DNA of 64,000 bases. It comes from Scolanthus callimorphus (taxonomy: Eukaryota > Cnidaria > Anthozoa > Actiniaria > Edwardsiidae). Numbering within the stretch: the first letter of the stretch is position 1; the number at the start of each line of letters is the position of its first letter. The DNA is taken from NCBI GenBank assembly GCA_033964015.1, contig CM066919.1, positions 4,678,101-4,742,100 on the forward strand, in the 5' to 3' direction. Positions 31,656 to 44,283 of the stretch are shown piece by piece. The notes below the pieces were generated by a model, which saw only the letters and a list, made by a program, of their open reading frames with translations, ran no database searches and was not told where the DNA came from. A program made the translations under genes and the position numbers.

Positions 31656-34600
31656 ATGCTTTCCCTCATAGACCTGGTAAGTAGACATATTTGGTGCTAC
31701 AAACTCAAATCTCATAAAGATTGCGTCGCTATAACTAGAATGTTGTTTATTTTAGGGCGATGATGAAGATCGAATTGAGCCCACAAAGGAAGAGAGAGAG
31801 TTCGTAATGCATTTTATCAGTTTAGTGTTTGAAAGATCCGTGGAAATCGTAAATAGCAAGAGAGGTGAAGACGATAGTATTCACGAATCTAGCGGAAGTT
31901 CAGTGGAGATGACACGAGAAGAAATGGGACAAGAGACAGCCTTGCCTAACACCTCTCAAAAGAAAGAAAGCTCCGCGTTTCGCAAGGATAGTACTCTAAC
32001 TAGGGAAAGGAAAAGCACTTTAAGAGACTCTGATATATCTTTGACGTTAGAAAAGTGTGCGAAGAATGATGAAGACAATGAGAGCGAGGGTTCCGGAGAA
32101 GCAAGCCAGCTTCTACCACGTGGCATATCGATTGATTTACCAGGAATTGCCTCGTCGCTCAAACGTCGGATATCCGCGGCTCTTAGAGAAGGCATATCCA
32201 GACATCGTAAGTCATAAGGATTATACGTACTGTTTTTATTGAAAGTCCCTCACCCCCTTTCGCTGCTGGCTGGCTAAAAGGCAAGAGAGACTCTTGTTGG
32301 GAATTTTTTCCAGCAGTTTACACAACAACAACAACAACAAAACAGCGTCGCTCTGCACGTTTACAAATGACTAAATACGTGTTTCTAACTCATCTTATCG
32401 ATGGGGGCTCGTTGTGTGCCTGTTTAATATAAGGTCTTAGCTAGTGTCCAAAGCAGTGACATAATTATTATTCATTATGACTTTTGTATCAATTATCATA
32501 CATTAACATGTATTATGTATCACTTGTTTCTTCCAGTGCCGGGTGGATCTACCACTGAAGCTGAACCAACAGCAGCCAGCTCGACAGCAGAAGCGAGAGA
32601 TCTCACTCCATACATGGGGTTCATTACCTATGGCAGTAAGTAAAGCGCAGTTCATAAATAGTCCCAAATGGGGGTATATAGCTTCATATTCCCGGCGCGC
32701 CCATGTATAATTCTCTATTTATCCAACTTTCACTTGTAATATAAGTCGGATAGATTTTTGTTTTTACAAACGGTTAATGACTTGAGCAAAATTACATGCG
32801 ATTTTAAGACTTTCTAAGATTATAGACTGTCAAAATTTATCCAATTTGCACGATTGATTAAGAGAACTCAGCAATTCACCATTCTTCCTCGGACTGGGTT
32901 CCTTATTTCATAGCCATAAAAGACAGTTTCGCGATTGTTATTTATTCAGGAATAAGAATATGTGCTGTTTTTTTCACAGAGAAGAACACCTTAGGAGAGC
33001 ATATTCTTTACCTAGACCCATTCAAAGCGCCCCAAAAGAGCGATTTCACCAACCAGCAAGTGTACGAAAGACTCCTGGATAGCCTCCTCACGTGAGTTAC
33101 TCTAAACTTGAAAGTCAGTTTGCGTGACTTGGGAGACCTGTCGTGTTTTACGGCGGTGATTCCTGGGTACTGGTCGGTTGGCACGGACGGAAAGAAATCT
33201 GGAAATTTATTACAGAGAAATGTTTCGAGAAAAAAAAATTCTTGAAAATCTTGCTATTATTTTTTCAATAAATAAAAAAATGTTTGCAATACATCTCTAG
33301 GTGTCCAACAGTATATAGAAAATAGAAATAGGAACACTAGCGACATAACGAGGACGTTATATTGCAACGAAAAAAGCATGGGAAAATAACTGAAATGATC
33401 AGTATTTCCCATGAATCATTATTAGATTACTTCACCAAAGCAATCTTATGTTATTTTTGTGGACTTATTGAAACCACATTTCGTTCGCGTGATATCTTTC
33501 TTATGTCGTTATGTCGTAAGTGTGCACCAGGCTTAAGTGATGTTTTATTCAAAGTAAGGTAAAAAATGATGAAACCTAACTATTTTCCTTTTATTTTCTA
33601 TATTATGTTTCCAGGTGAAAATGGAGATTTACATTTATCTAATAACTGCACCTAGAACAGTATTTTTAATAGCGGTTGAACTTATTCAGTTCAAACTTCA
33701 AATTCGTGTGCGTGCAGAACTAGCACAATTTACTTTAACTTCATTCACTTTCTTTGTTAGATTCACTGAAAATTTCATGGAAAGAAATGTGAAGTCCGAT
33801 AATTTTCTTCTGGTATACCGCTGCCTAGATGTATCGCACACTCAAATGATTACTTTCCGGTGGATGGGGAATTTCTACCACTATCTTCGTGACAGGTATG
33901 TGATAAGCGTGACTGTTTCCATAGGCGCGGTTTCCATGGATACAACAGTATATAGTAGACCGATCCCGTCTTCGCACTAATTAATCACCAAACAATGGGC
34001 AGTTTTCCCTATGGAATTCAAAATGTCCGAAATTCGAAATTCGAAGATTTTAAATGAATTCTTCAGCTTTTAGTCACGAAAATATAAAACCCATATACTT
34101 TGAGAAAACTTCTGACACTTTCCTGCAATCGTTGTATTTTCCATGCTCTATGCCAAATTCAAATTTTGGCTTGTCCGACGTAGCAACAGTAAATAGTCGA
34201 AACTAGGGAGTAGATCAATGAAGCGGGTTCGGTCAATTTCAAAAGTCCATTACTAAGAGTATGGCCCCATCCACACTAACGCGTTTTCGTTTGAATCCGT
34301 ATACTTTTTGATACGTTTAGGCCTTCCGTCCACACTAACACGCTGATCGTTTTCATCGAATCCGTATAAGTTTGAAAACGCTCTCGAAAGTGAATAAAAA
34401 CGAATCCGTATATAGATCGTTTTAGTGCTGACGGTCGAAAACGATGACGTCAACTGTACCATTAAATTTGATACTATCCTTGCACACGACAACATGAAAT
34501 AAAATTGATCACTTGTTTGGAGCTAAATCTCCCGTCCACACTAACACGCTGCGAATCCGTATAAGTTTGAAAACGAATACTTTTGAAAACGCTTTATCGT

Positions 34601-37600
34601 GGATAAGGCCTAAGAATCTCCCTATTAGGACCCTTCTCATCAGTGTCAGAAAAGCGTCTATTTTTAGGAACATTTCCCCATAGTGAACAGAGGCTTGCAG
34701 TTAACTCCGGCTTGTATGGTACTGCTATACGTAATATAAGCACTTCCAAGCCACACGAGTGAAATAACAACAACAGCTGGTGGTTCTATTTCTGCTCTTC
34801 GGCTGGCGGGGAACAGCGGCTTGTTTACACTAAACGCAAGCGGAAGCGCAAGGATATCAAAGTCATACATTTCCCTTATGTGGTTTACAATAAAACGCTA
34901 GCGTTCCCTTGCGCTTGTGCTTACGTCTAGTAATGAACGCGCTAGCAAACTAATTAATGTTAATTTTTGGCTTGCGATTGCGTCGTTGCCATTCTCGAAC
35001 CCAGAGCTCCCCGGCTCGTCACCACGCGGGGGAGGCTCTGGTGACAGCCACTGATGTATGCGCGAGTTGTGACACAGAGCCATTGAGAAAAAAACATCTT
35101 TCTGCGCATGCCCCAACGTTCAAGATCAGCCAATCTGTGAAAGGCCCTCAAATGGATGTCCCCAGAGCCTCTCCCTCGAGCAGACGAGACCGGGAGCTCT
35201 GGGTACTAGAATGCGTCGCGACATTCTCGAACCCAGAGCTCCCCGGCTCGTTACCTCGCGGGGGAGGCTCTGGTGATGCATGCGCGAGTTTTGACACGGA
35301 GCCGTTGAGAGAAACAACTTTCTGCGCATGCTCCAATGTTCAAAATCAGCCAATCAGCGAAGGCCCTCAAATGGATGTCCCCAGAGCCTCCCCTGCGAGC
35401 AGACGAGCCGGGGAGCTCTGCATGGATACGAGAATGGCGTCGCTGCAATTTACACTTGCGTCTTGCGCTTGCGTTCGTGTGTAACCATCCCTTACAAAGC
35501 AAACAAACACGCAGAAAACAATGAAAACATATTACCAAAAATAGACACTTTTTGACGCCGATGGGAACAACATGAATACAAGATTCTTATTCTTGGCATA
35601 GTTTATAGAGGGGAATGGTTAGGAAACCTGACACCCTACTATTGTACTATCTCTTTGTTCATCTTTTCAGAGGAATCCTTTTGTCTGTGCAGGGTCACGG
35701 TACATAAGTACCAAAATTCAGCCAGTAAGATGCAATGTAGAACAAGACATGCATATTAGATTAGAGTGAAACAAATGATGGTGCAGGGTCAATATCACGC
35801 GATAGCCCCTCTCCAGCCCACGCTATTGTTTTGACCCTTTGAAGTTTGCCGGCTTCCCAACCATTCCACCCCATTAACTATGTTCTTGGTAATAGACGCT
35901 CGTGATACACGTGTTGTTAAGGCAACAGTTACCATGGACACGAATCAAGTGATAGGCATGTGAAGTAACCTTTTCCTATTGTGAATTTCAGATACCTTGA
36001 AAAGCTTCAAAAAGTAATCATCTACAAGCCTGACATGAAACTGAAAATTCTCATCAAAGTGCTGTCTCCATTTATGAGGTTAGCTGTGTAACAATCGCGC
36101 CTATAAACTTGTACAAGGGCAGCGGCAGAGAATGGGCGGCCGGAAGGCACTTGCCCCTGATAATTTGAAAAAGGGGAGGGGAGGGAGGAGGAGGGGAGAT
36201 GAGGACCCTCCTCTGGCGCGCGAGGACGTCACTTGCCTTTTGCAGCTTCGCTCACATCATGGTGCGCGTTTATACCAAAACAAAAATTGAATTTTCAACG
36301 AGAGAAACTGATGAAACTTGAATCCAAAGGATTCTACTTTTGGGAATCATCGTTGGTATTGGCAACTTTTTCGGCTTCGAAAAATTGAGGCTCCCGCTGT
36401 ATTTATACGCTCGTGATTCCTATTCAGCGGTAGAGAACGCGGCTCTTCGTACGCGCTAGCTTTCGGGTCAGGCTTGTCGTTTGGTCAGCGGAAGGCGACG
36501 AGTCAAAGGCTCTTGGAATTCAATTGAGCATGCGTAGTAGATTATAGGACCAACGAATTCGAACTCCGCCCATTCTCGTGCCCAGAGCTCCCCGGCTCGT
36601 CACCTCGCGGGTGAGGCTCTGGTGACAGCCACAGACGCATGCGTATAAGAAAATGGTGGTTTTATGCCTCATAAATTACTTTTGGAGCGTTCAAGTCGGA
36701 GGCATAGGTTCAGGGAAAAGACGACTGGGAAACGAATGCCTGTGTTATTTTGACAGATACGTTTTTATAAGGCGAGATTAAGCTACTTTTGTGTACACGT
36801 GCACGCCATTTCAGCCAATCAGCGGAGGCCCTCAAATAGATGTCACCAGAGCCTCCCCTGCTAGGCGACGAGCCGGGGATCCCTGGGTTCAATATGCTAC
36901 CCTTGTAAAATAAGGATTATCGTATCGCTCAGTGCTATTAAGGCATGGCTATGGAAGAGAAAGCGTAGGGGGTGGTCTATATTTAATGCATTTACTCATT
37001 TCTTTACGAAACTTAATTCATGTTACAGAGCACCCAGAACTTAACAAAGTTTGAGTATCGTTTCTATGACAACCTGGAATGTGACCTTTGAACCTCATTT
37101 TTAACGGAATTTTAAAAACTGCCCTTGCTGACAGGGAAAATGCATAGGAGGCAAAAAATAAATTAGTGGAAAAAATAATACTTACCATGGTGTTTGTAAA
37201 TCTAATTGGAAATGGTGCACAACACACATGGATAAGAAGTTATCGAAGGGTATCGAATTTCACATTGTCCTAAAATAGGATTCCCAATGAAGAAGTCAAC
37301 TTTTCCAATTAGATCAACAATATATATCCAGACTTAAGTCACCTGGCACTTAAACATTTTCAGGATTTAAAGCCTTTCCCTGTCCGCAGGAGCACTTTTT
37401 TAAAAACCGTTACCTTCGAGTTCAAAGGTCACATTTAAAGTTGTCATAGAAACAGCAACCAAAAGTTACTTCTTTTTGAACCCCCACAGGTTGAAAAACT
37501 GTAAATAACCGAACAGTTGAAAGCACTGGAGTTAGACCACCCCCTAGGTTTTATGACAATTCGTTTGTCAGCCATGCCTTAATGGTGCTGAGCGTATCGT

Positions 37601-39576
37601 AAGCATTTACATGTGCCCCTGTTTTTCTTATAATTTAGACGAGTTCGTTAAACTAGAAGCTCTAGAATCGTGTGGTCTGCCAGATGTGGATTCCTTCAGA
37701 GTCTTTGTCTCGCCTAGATACTTCATATATGGTACATCGTACTGTACTTCTGTATATCCTTGCTCTATAAAAAGACCATTGAGAGAGATTGATACAGAGT
37801 ACACTATGAGGAACCATATATGAAGTACCTACCTTGTCTTGTCGCCCTGCGTGGCCAGACAGCCGAAGGCTCAAGGCCACATGCATGACCAATGTCGTCC
37901 CATAGGGCGCTGGTGTAGACGTAACACTCGTATTTCTATTGACTTTAATTATGGTAAACCTACTGTTTTCGCAGCGGTGAATTTACTCAGAAGATTAGAA
38001 TAATTACCAACCCGCGGGCTTTAGCAAAAGAGCAATGTAAGTAAATTCAAAATCCAATCGATCATCTAAATGTACTGTCTCGTGATTCTTAAATGGGCAG
38101 TGTCATGATTTTGGGGTTAATTTAGGTTGCTTAAATGCAGTCCAATTCACAAGAAATGAGGAAAATAATCATCTAGGTTTGTTAAATAACCTTTCAGCTG
38201 CTAGTTAAGTACACATTTGGGATATTTTCGTGTGTTATCGAGCCGATGGAATCGGATTGCGAAATAGAATTTTTATATTTATATAGTTTTCTACTTGGAA
38301 ATTTGAAAGCGAACGTTGTAAAATCTTACGTAAGATTGCCTATATAATGCAAGTTTAAGTTCCTTGTACTTTCTTTAAGGCCGGTTTACACTTTTTTGTT
38401 GCATTTGTCGCGGCGATTTTTCTCGCGCGAGTTGCAATTCCAACTCTCTAGTGTAAACAAGATGCGATATCGCTTTTTTCGTGCTATTTTCTTAGCGGAA
38501 TCTAGCCTCCTGAAGCTTTGAATGATCCTATAGAATCCGAGGGCGGGTAAACGTCAAATCCAGGTGATCATGCAAACATTGACTGCAATTCCAAGCTAGG
38601 GGTACGGATAACTAAACATTTCCAGGGTGGTAAGCTGAAACTGGGGTCCTCAACAGTGGGAGAGCTGATCTTTCTTGAGACTTCCCAACATGCTTTTATC
38701 TCTTTCTGACAGTCTTTTATTAACTAGCAACGTTGTTCGCCGCGTGTCTGGTATTTGAAACAACGCGAAATATCAGACATGAGGCAAACATTTTTGCTAG
38801 CTTAAAACAACCAGCACCCCATATTTTTTCAGCACTTTAAAAAAGTCATATTAATACAAAACAAAAAGTACATGCAGGCGTTTTCATAGGGGTGGTTGTT
38901 ATTTGCTCCGCGTTGTGTGCTCGTGTTTTAAGGTGACTCCACGAAAAGTCCAAGCGCATTTTCTGTAAATATAAATTTGATGATAACTTTTAGAATATTC
39001 GTGTGACGGATATCAAGCTTGGAGGAAAGTAGGAGGTGTCATTTAGCAATAGTTTAACATATTGCGATCTTTATTTGCGTTAATACTTTTAATAATATTC
39101 CGGCTACAGTGGACCCCTTTTTCCTCTTTAAACATCTGTAAAACAAGATTTTGCTCTCACTTTTGAACAAAATTTCAAAATTGGTGTTCAATTTATTTGC
39201 CTCAGATATTTAGAAAGTCTTAGCCAATTCGGCGGAGTTATGACCGAATTAATACTTACAGAACATACGCTTGGACTTTTCGTGTAGTCACTTTAAATGG
39301 CACGTGAAGCTATATTAATAGCTTCACACATGCTAATTCCATTCACTCTTGGGGTCGTTCAGACTATCAGGGCAGATTAAAACCCAGCAAGAACAGCGTT
39401 AAAAATACGATAACAATGTTAAAGTGTTAGCATGTGTCTAGCCAGGTAAATCTACGTGTCTGGCAGTTGGTCATTTCGGTCGCAACGTGACTTATCGAAA
39501 AGATAGCTTCTTCTGACTTCGTTTTTCGCTTTCCTTTTTATTAGGTCTTCCAGAGATGGTACAGAATGTGGGATGA
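31656..39576 (+). CDS. BNIP2-like protein with C-terminal BCH (CRAL-TRIO-like) domain
   Basis: Predicted exons: 31656-31676, 31756-32206, 32537-32635, 32980-33091, 33761-33895, 35992-36078, 37975-38036 and 39545-39576. Phases join cleanly (999 nt, 332 residues plus stop). The N-terminal half is acidic and serine-rich and has DSDISLTLEK near residue 120, like the DISLTL stretch of BNIP2. From about residue 190, GEHILYLDPF, FLLVYRCLDVS, FRWMGNFYHYLRDRYLEKLQ, KVIIYKPDMKLKILIKVLSP and FTQKIRIITNPRALA follow the order of a BCH domain: strand, WLxxCYxxIDRRLRKNLK-like helix, IIVHP-like strand, KPF, KIRYV-like strand. BCH proteins are cytoplasmic scaffolds that act on Rho GTPases and their GAPs, which is family knowledge. 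The C-terminus is shorter than in BNIP2. The start is the only in-frame ATG but may not be the true one. Introns hold several miniature elements. Confidence 0.78.
32319..32343. repeat. (ACA)n microsatellite
   Basis: ACAACAACAACAACAACAAA in the second intron of the BNIP2-like gene. Confidence 0.8.
34262..34610. mobile_element. CGTCCACACTA-type miniature element
   Basis: CCATCCACACTAACGCGTTT, CCGTCCACACTAACACGCTG and AATCCGTATA words recur in both orientations, as at 15740-16113. Lies in the intron between exons 33761-33895 and 35992-36078. Confidence 0.6.
34990..35436. mobile_element. Two tandem copies of a CCCAGAGCTCCCCGGCTCG miniature element
   Basis: The first copy spans about 34990-35212, the second about 35221-35436. 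Each starts CATTCTCGAACCCAGAGCTC and ends with the inverse; each contains TGGTGA, CAGCCAATC and AAATGGATGTCCCCAGAGCC. A third, longer copy is at 36572-36892. Frames of up to 175 codons crossing them are incidental. Confidence 0.75.
36572..36892. mobile_element. Third copy of the CCCAGAGCTCCCCGGCTCG element
   Basis: Same ends and interior words as 34990-35436, with about 100 bp more in the middle. Confidence 0.65.
36926..37595. mobile_element. 670-bp element with arms of about 200 bp
   Basis: CGCTCAGTGCTATTAAGGCA at the left and CGCTCAGCACCATTAAGGCA (inverted) at the right. AGGGGGTGGTCTA, CAAAGGTCACA-type and TTGTCATAGAAAC-type blocks are also mirrored. Confidence 0.75.
37665..37875. repeat. 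Inverted repeat, probable miniature element
   Basis: TCTGCCAGATG... on the left and the GTGGCCAGA side on the right are weak outer arms; ATACTTCATATATGGTAC and ACCATATATGAAGTAC are clear inner ones. Confidence 0.5.
38092..38480. mobile_element. Partial copies of two local miniature families
   Basis: GGGCAGTGTCATGATTTTGG and TTAGGTTGCTTAAATGCAGTC match the end of 15096-15451; GCGCGAGTTGCAA words from about 38390 match the GCAAC-rich family. Confidence 0.5.
38927..39297. mobile_element. 371-bp miniature inverted-repeat element
   Basis: TTTAAGGTGACTCCACGAAA and TTTAAAGTGACTACACGAAA (inverted) begin arms that continue through AGTCCAAGCG and TTCTGTAA. Lies in the last intron of the BNIP2-like gene. 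Confidence 0.8.
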
Positions 39577-40196
39577 GAAGAAAAGCCGAGACAGAAAAAC
39601 AAGAGTTTGTTAATTTTATTCAGATTTATAGGGATGGTTGAAAATTGATCTTACATTTGTCATTTGGATACTTAAAAGCAAAATGGCTATAATTTTACGG
39701 ATGGATGTACAGCCGAAGCCGGCTTCATCAAAAAAAGTCATTGAGGTGCTATTATTCTCAAATGACCTATTGTGTAAGAAAAACCCATTTATTCTGTGTG
39801 AATAATCCGCTATCTATTTCCAAAGAACGTTGACTGTTCATTACTCTTAAACGGTGCCTTTAGCTTTTTTTTTCTTTTTATCGGGAAAGTGCTAGAACAT
39901 TGAGCTTTCTCTTTGCTAACTTGCTACACTTCGCCGCTCAGCTTTTTTTTTAAAGATAGCGATATTGCATTTTACTTGAGAAATTAAACTTGACGTCATA
40001 GCTACTATTTTTAAACGCTCTAAGACTCACGCAGTTGCCATAATGGTGTAAAACTTTAATTAATTTAATGAAACTTAAGAGTTGCATCACGTATTTTATG
40101 TTGACCAAAGTAAAATACACGTTATAGAATCATAATTTTAACGACGTGGAAAGCGCTCTGCGTGAGACTTTGTTCGTTTATGTCTTGCTTTCCATA
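39577..40196 (+). other. 3' region of the BNIP2-like gene
   Basis: Follows the TGA at 39574. No AATAAA is seen in the first 600 bases; AATAAA occurs at about 40393, inside the convergent receptor gene. No gene seen. Confidence 0.35.
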
Positions 40197-41327
40197 TCAC
40201 AGAAACACGCTATTGTCGCTTTCTTGGTCTTTTCTTGTCGACGAAGATTTCAACGTCTTCAACCTGTGACACTTTTGGCGGGAAAATGCCGAAAAAATCG
40301 CCAAAAAGGCGCGCGCGTACGATTTATCCATCGCGCCGTAGCAGATAGGATTCAAAGCATTTGGCAGCCACGTTACGAAATATATGTAGTTGAATAAAAC
40401 GTAGGAAAAACTCCATTTTGTAGCAACTCGAAACTCCATAAGTAAGAAGAAAATTTGATAGGGTAGATAACATAGAACGAATACGACCATTACAGTTGTT
40501 ACCATGTGCATAAACTTTTTCTCGTATCTTGTATAACGATGTCTCCCGCTAGGACTATTTAATCCTTGTGAACTACTACTCGAAGTACATTTTTTCCGCC
40601 TGTCTTTTGTATTTCGGATAACTATGAAGACTTTAGTGTAAAGAACAGTCATGACAAATATTGGGATGAGATAGTTAACGTGGAAGAGAAAGACAGAGTA
40701 TACGTGCTGCAGAAGCACAGTGGGATATTTCTCAATGCAGAGGTTGATTTTGCGCCCGGAGCGAAGAGAAATAGGAATCAATGTTCTAGCCGCAAACGCT
40801 GGTAGAGCACATAAAGTTGCAGTGAGCAAGATAAGCGTGAAAATGAGCCATTTCCTATGGTGTTTTAGTTTTCTCTTGAAGGGATAAACCACTGTCATGT
40901 ACCTGTCAACGGATATTGCAGTGTGAATGTTAGTTGTGATCATTCCGCATACAACTTGCATTGGATTCACGAAACGGCAGAGAAACGCGCCAAAAACCCA
41001 ATCAGAACCGAGCTGCTCAGTGGCAAGGGCAAATGGTAGACCCAGAGTGCTTATAAAGTCGCTCACAGCTAAGCAAGTGATTAAGCAATAGCTGAATGTC
41101 CGCAGTTTTGCGTTCCTCCAGGATGCCGTGAAGACAAATGCATTGCCCACTGTGGCTATAAGAAAAAGAACTCCAAATAAAACAAGTCGTGTAATCGTTA
41201 AGCCATAAGGTTCAACTATTGGGCTCTTGAATTGCCTTTTGTCGGGGCCAGCGGTAGTGTTGTTCCCTTTCATTTCTACAAAGTACTTGGGATCTGTGCC
41301 TTGCGTCCCAGCAAGTTCCTTTCTCAA
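40197..41327 (-). CDS. Intact single-exon neuropeptide-receptor-like class A GPCR
   Basis: 376 residues, seven hydrophobic segments. GN at 61-62 (TM1), LAVSD at 86-90 (TM2), WVFGAFLC with C117 (TM3 start), DRY at 141-143, C197 in loop 2 to pair with C117, CYLP at 286-289 (TM6), and NPICY at 326-330 with YGAMD after it. A NNTT glycosylation site is at 22-25. The W..G..LC pattern and NPICYGAMDKSY resemble NPY/NPFF/galanin-type peptide receptors, but the ligand cannot be told. A second ATG 54 bp downstream (residue 19) could equally be the start, since either leaves a usable N-terminus. Loop 3 is serine-rich and basic; the tail is Ser-rich. It converges with the BNIP2-like gene and has a frameshifted paralogue in opposite orientation at 47444. 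Confidence 0.9.
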   Translation of the reverse strand: MRKELAGTQGTDPKYFVEMKGNNTTAGPDKRQFKSPIVEPYGLTITRLVLFGVLFLIATVGNAFVFTASWRNAKLRTFSYCLITCLAVSDFISTLGLPFALATEQLGSDWVFGAFLCRFVNPMQVVCGMITTNIHTAISVDRYMTVVYPFKRKLKHHRKWLIFTLILLTATLCALPAFAARTLIPISLRSGRKINLCIEKYPTVLLQHVYSVFLFHVNYLIPIFVMTVLYTKVFIVIRNTKDRRKKCTSSSSSQGLNSPSGRHRYTRYEKKFMHMVTTVMVVFVLCYLPYQIFFLLMEFRVATKWSFSYVLFNYIYFVTWLPNALNPICYGAMDKSYARAFLAIFSAFSRQKCHRLKTLKSSSTRKDQESDNSVFL

Positions 41328-42518
41328 TGGAAAATGAACTCAGCACCGGCAACTTTGTATACGAGTATACAAGCTAGTCCTGTATATTTGTCCATAAATA
41401 ATTATCGCACAAATGCTATGAGGATGTTGAGAGTCGCTACCGGTAACCTAATACATATCCGGCACGGATCATGCATTGTCCTGGTTATTTGGGGTATCTT
41501 AATGTTTGAGTCGTCAAGTTTCAGTGCCTACTTTATATGCTTCATTTAGCAAGACCAACAGTGGCTTGTACCCTCAGGCACGTTATTATATACAGTTGTC
41601 GAAAGCGTAACATAGTGCTATTTATTGAAAGCGGACGTTAAAAGCATTGGGAATCGATTAAAGAAATGTTGACAATAAGCACAACAAATAGTTTAGATAA
41701 AGCCAGACTCATGAACAAGATGTTGTAACCTAAATAAGTTTTATTTAATGCTTTATTATCATTAGGCTTTGTGACGAGGGGGGTCATTTTTAACATTTTT
41801 TTCGCCTATGCTTTGTCATGTAATAGTAATGATGCTAATAACGCGGTTCTGTGTGTTAACAGGTAGTGACCATGGTACTTTTGGTGCGCTAGAACTGTCG
41901 CAACAACACAAGAAATGAGAAATTATTATCTCATAAAATCCGCAAAAATTAAAATAAATTTCTGTACAGTGTATTATTTAGGCGAGCAGAAAACCTACAG
42001 AAATGAGCTGAAACTTGGTAGAGAAACAGAAAGTTTCGGTGTCAAGCTGCGATTTTGAAAAAGTACTTAGGGGAAACAATGCTCCTATCTTGCGCAGCGC
42101 CTGTATATCTGTTATGGAATAAACAATTTGGAAGCGTGCGCAAAAAATTCCTTTCGCCTTTTTTGGTTCCTTTAGAACCAAACACCCCTGCCGATACGTG
42201 CTCAATCTTCACTTCTCTGGTCCTACTTCCTGGATATCTCCTCTGGCGCAGATCAGATTTTGAAGCAAACCTCAAATCAAGGGAAATCGTGTTCAAAGCA
42301 AGAATTATAGAGTCGATGGATTCGATGCGCAGCAAAAAGGCAACGGGAAGCAACGGAAATTTTTTCCCATTTCCCATAGTGACACAAGAATAGGAAGTGT
42401 TCGGCTTTTTCAAACGTGAATTCCAAACACTTCCCATGCCTGTGCCATGGGACGTTCAGCAAAGGAGAGAGGGACAAGAGAATGAACGTCGCTTTCCTTT
42501 CCTTCCCTTCCCTTGCGC
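41328..42518. other. Region upstream of the receptor gene
   Basis: Holds a TTCCCATG-type palindromic repeat at about 42290-42460 (CACTTCCCATGCCTGTGCC and partners). No gene or clear promoter motif identified. Confidence 0.4.
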
Positions 42519-43047
42519 TACAGTAAAAACCCGCATAAAAGAACAGGGTTTTGGGGATTCAGGGTGATTTTGTTCTTATTCACCCTTTGTTTGTATCCTA
42601 CAGAATCAGCCAGAAAATGTTCTTTTAAAAAGGCTTATTACACCTTTCCACAATGCATTGCGCGCCGTGGTGTTTATGTTTTGGTTTTGAAAACGAAAAA
42701 AAGATCAAAACAAAAATAACTGTCCAAAGCTTAGATTAATCTATCAACTGGTCTCTCAATCCCCTTTCTTAGTTGAGATGTCAAGGATGTCAAGGACATT
42801 GATAACAAGACGCGCAATGCATTAAGAACGGTGGTGTTCTTACTGCATACACTAGCAACAATCGATAAAGAATGTGATTGGCAGAAGTAGGTTACTGTAC
42901 TCGAATCTTACTGGCAGCCATTTTCATACAAGAACACTTTTCATTTTTCAGGCTGTATGTGTTTTTATGTATAGGGACATTTTTGACCAAATTTCAGCCT
43001 GAGTGTTCTTAATCCACTTGTTCCTTTATGCGGGATTTAATGTATTC
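42519..43047. mobile_element. 529-bp inverted-repeat element
   Basis: TACAGTAAAAACCCGCATAA at the left and TACATTAAATCCCGCATAA (inverted) at the right, both followed by a GGAACA/GAACA word; TTGTTCTTATTCAC-type words also occur inside. Confidence 0.65.
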
Positions 43048-43084
43048 TTTTCAAATCTAGTCGACTTGCTCTGCGTCTACATTT

Positions 43085-43310
43085 GGGGCATACCCCCGTT
43101 TGAACATTCCGCCAGTCTCATCTAAGCCAATCAGGTTCTTCCCTTGTCACGCCTAAGTACAGTCGACTGGCTTTCTGTCGCGACGAAAACCCAGTCGTCT
43201 GCACAGATTTGACTGACGGAACGGAAAAAGCCAGATCCAGCCAAAGTGAAACGAGCGACACGCCAGTTGCTGCAAAGGAGGCTAGATCAAACCACGTTTT
43301 GAAAATTCAC
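43085..43310. mobile_element. Diverged copy of the 10274-10583 palindromic element
   Basis: CCGCCAGTC, AGCCAATCAGGTTCTTCCC, GCCTAAGTACAGTCGACTGG, GTCGCGACG and TTTGACTGACGGAACGGAA follow the order of the 10.3-kb copy. Confidence 0.6.
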
Positions 43311-44283
43311 TATATATGCCCTTCACTTCGTATTTGACACAACCGTTTGACAGTGACATGGAAACAATACTATTATAGAACCAGATACTGCCAGATACAG
43401 AGGAAGTTTCTCCCAAATATATATCTCTAACCAAAATAAAGAGGTTTTAGCTTTGCTGCGTCGAGAGTTGTCACAAATTAAAACATTTCGTTGACGTGCT
43501 TTGCTGTAAGTTTTTCCCATTAAAGCAGGAGGTAGACTCGTCTAATTGAGGAGGCACTTGGGGTCTAATTAAAGAGAGCTTGGGTCGTTTTGGGTGACCT
43601 TAGGTGCTTGAATTCCGAAATCGATCCTTTTCATGGTCTTAACCTCACGAAGCTAAGCCTTTCTTTCTTAGCGTTTCAACCCGTCAACATTCATGCCCAT
43701 CCCCTAAAAGAAAGAAACCGAAAATTCGACCCTAAAAAAAATGAAATTTCCATACTCTTTTAAATGATAATTTTTAAAAATCCACACACCCGAAAAATAC
43801 TATTTTGTCTATTTCGTCCATGTTTCGCTCGAAACCCATGGTCGCTGATTTCAACCCCTAAAAAATGTGATGGTCACCCTACAATTGAAATATTAGGGAG
43901 TAACCCTAGTGGACAAAAAGATTTCTGAAATGTTTGCAGAACCTCTCATTTTCTCTCTTGTAGCAATTTCAGACTATTAATACTTGGTACTAAATTATTT
44001 TGTTTTATTTAAAATAATTTAAAAATCTACACAATAAAAAGTCAATTTTATTTGACAGTATTTCAAAGAAAAGGAGATACATTAATTTGTTTTCCTCGAG
44101 GGCACGGTAACGAATTCTGCATTCTGATTGGTTCTTAGAGCACACGCGCGTGGGCGAATTTTCCTATCTCTGTCCTAGGTCACGGTAACCATGTTAGAAA
44201 AAACTAAATACGTTTTCACCGACATTTTCCCTATACGGACCTCCCAGCCGGTAAATAACATATACGGTATCCTATTGAAGACA

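Noticed and set aside
33601..33760. Exon starting after TTATGTTTCCAG at 33614
   Set aside because: In the phase carried by exon 32980-33091 it meets TGA at once; the acceptor at 33760 gives an open frame that matches the BCH domain order.
34957..35484. 175-codon frame on the + strand
   Set aside because: Covers two tandem miniature elements with mirrored GC-rich arms; other frames are open there as well.
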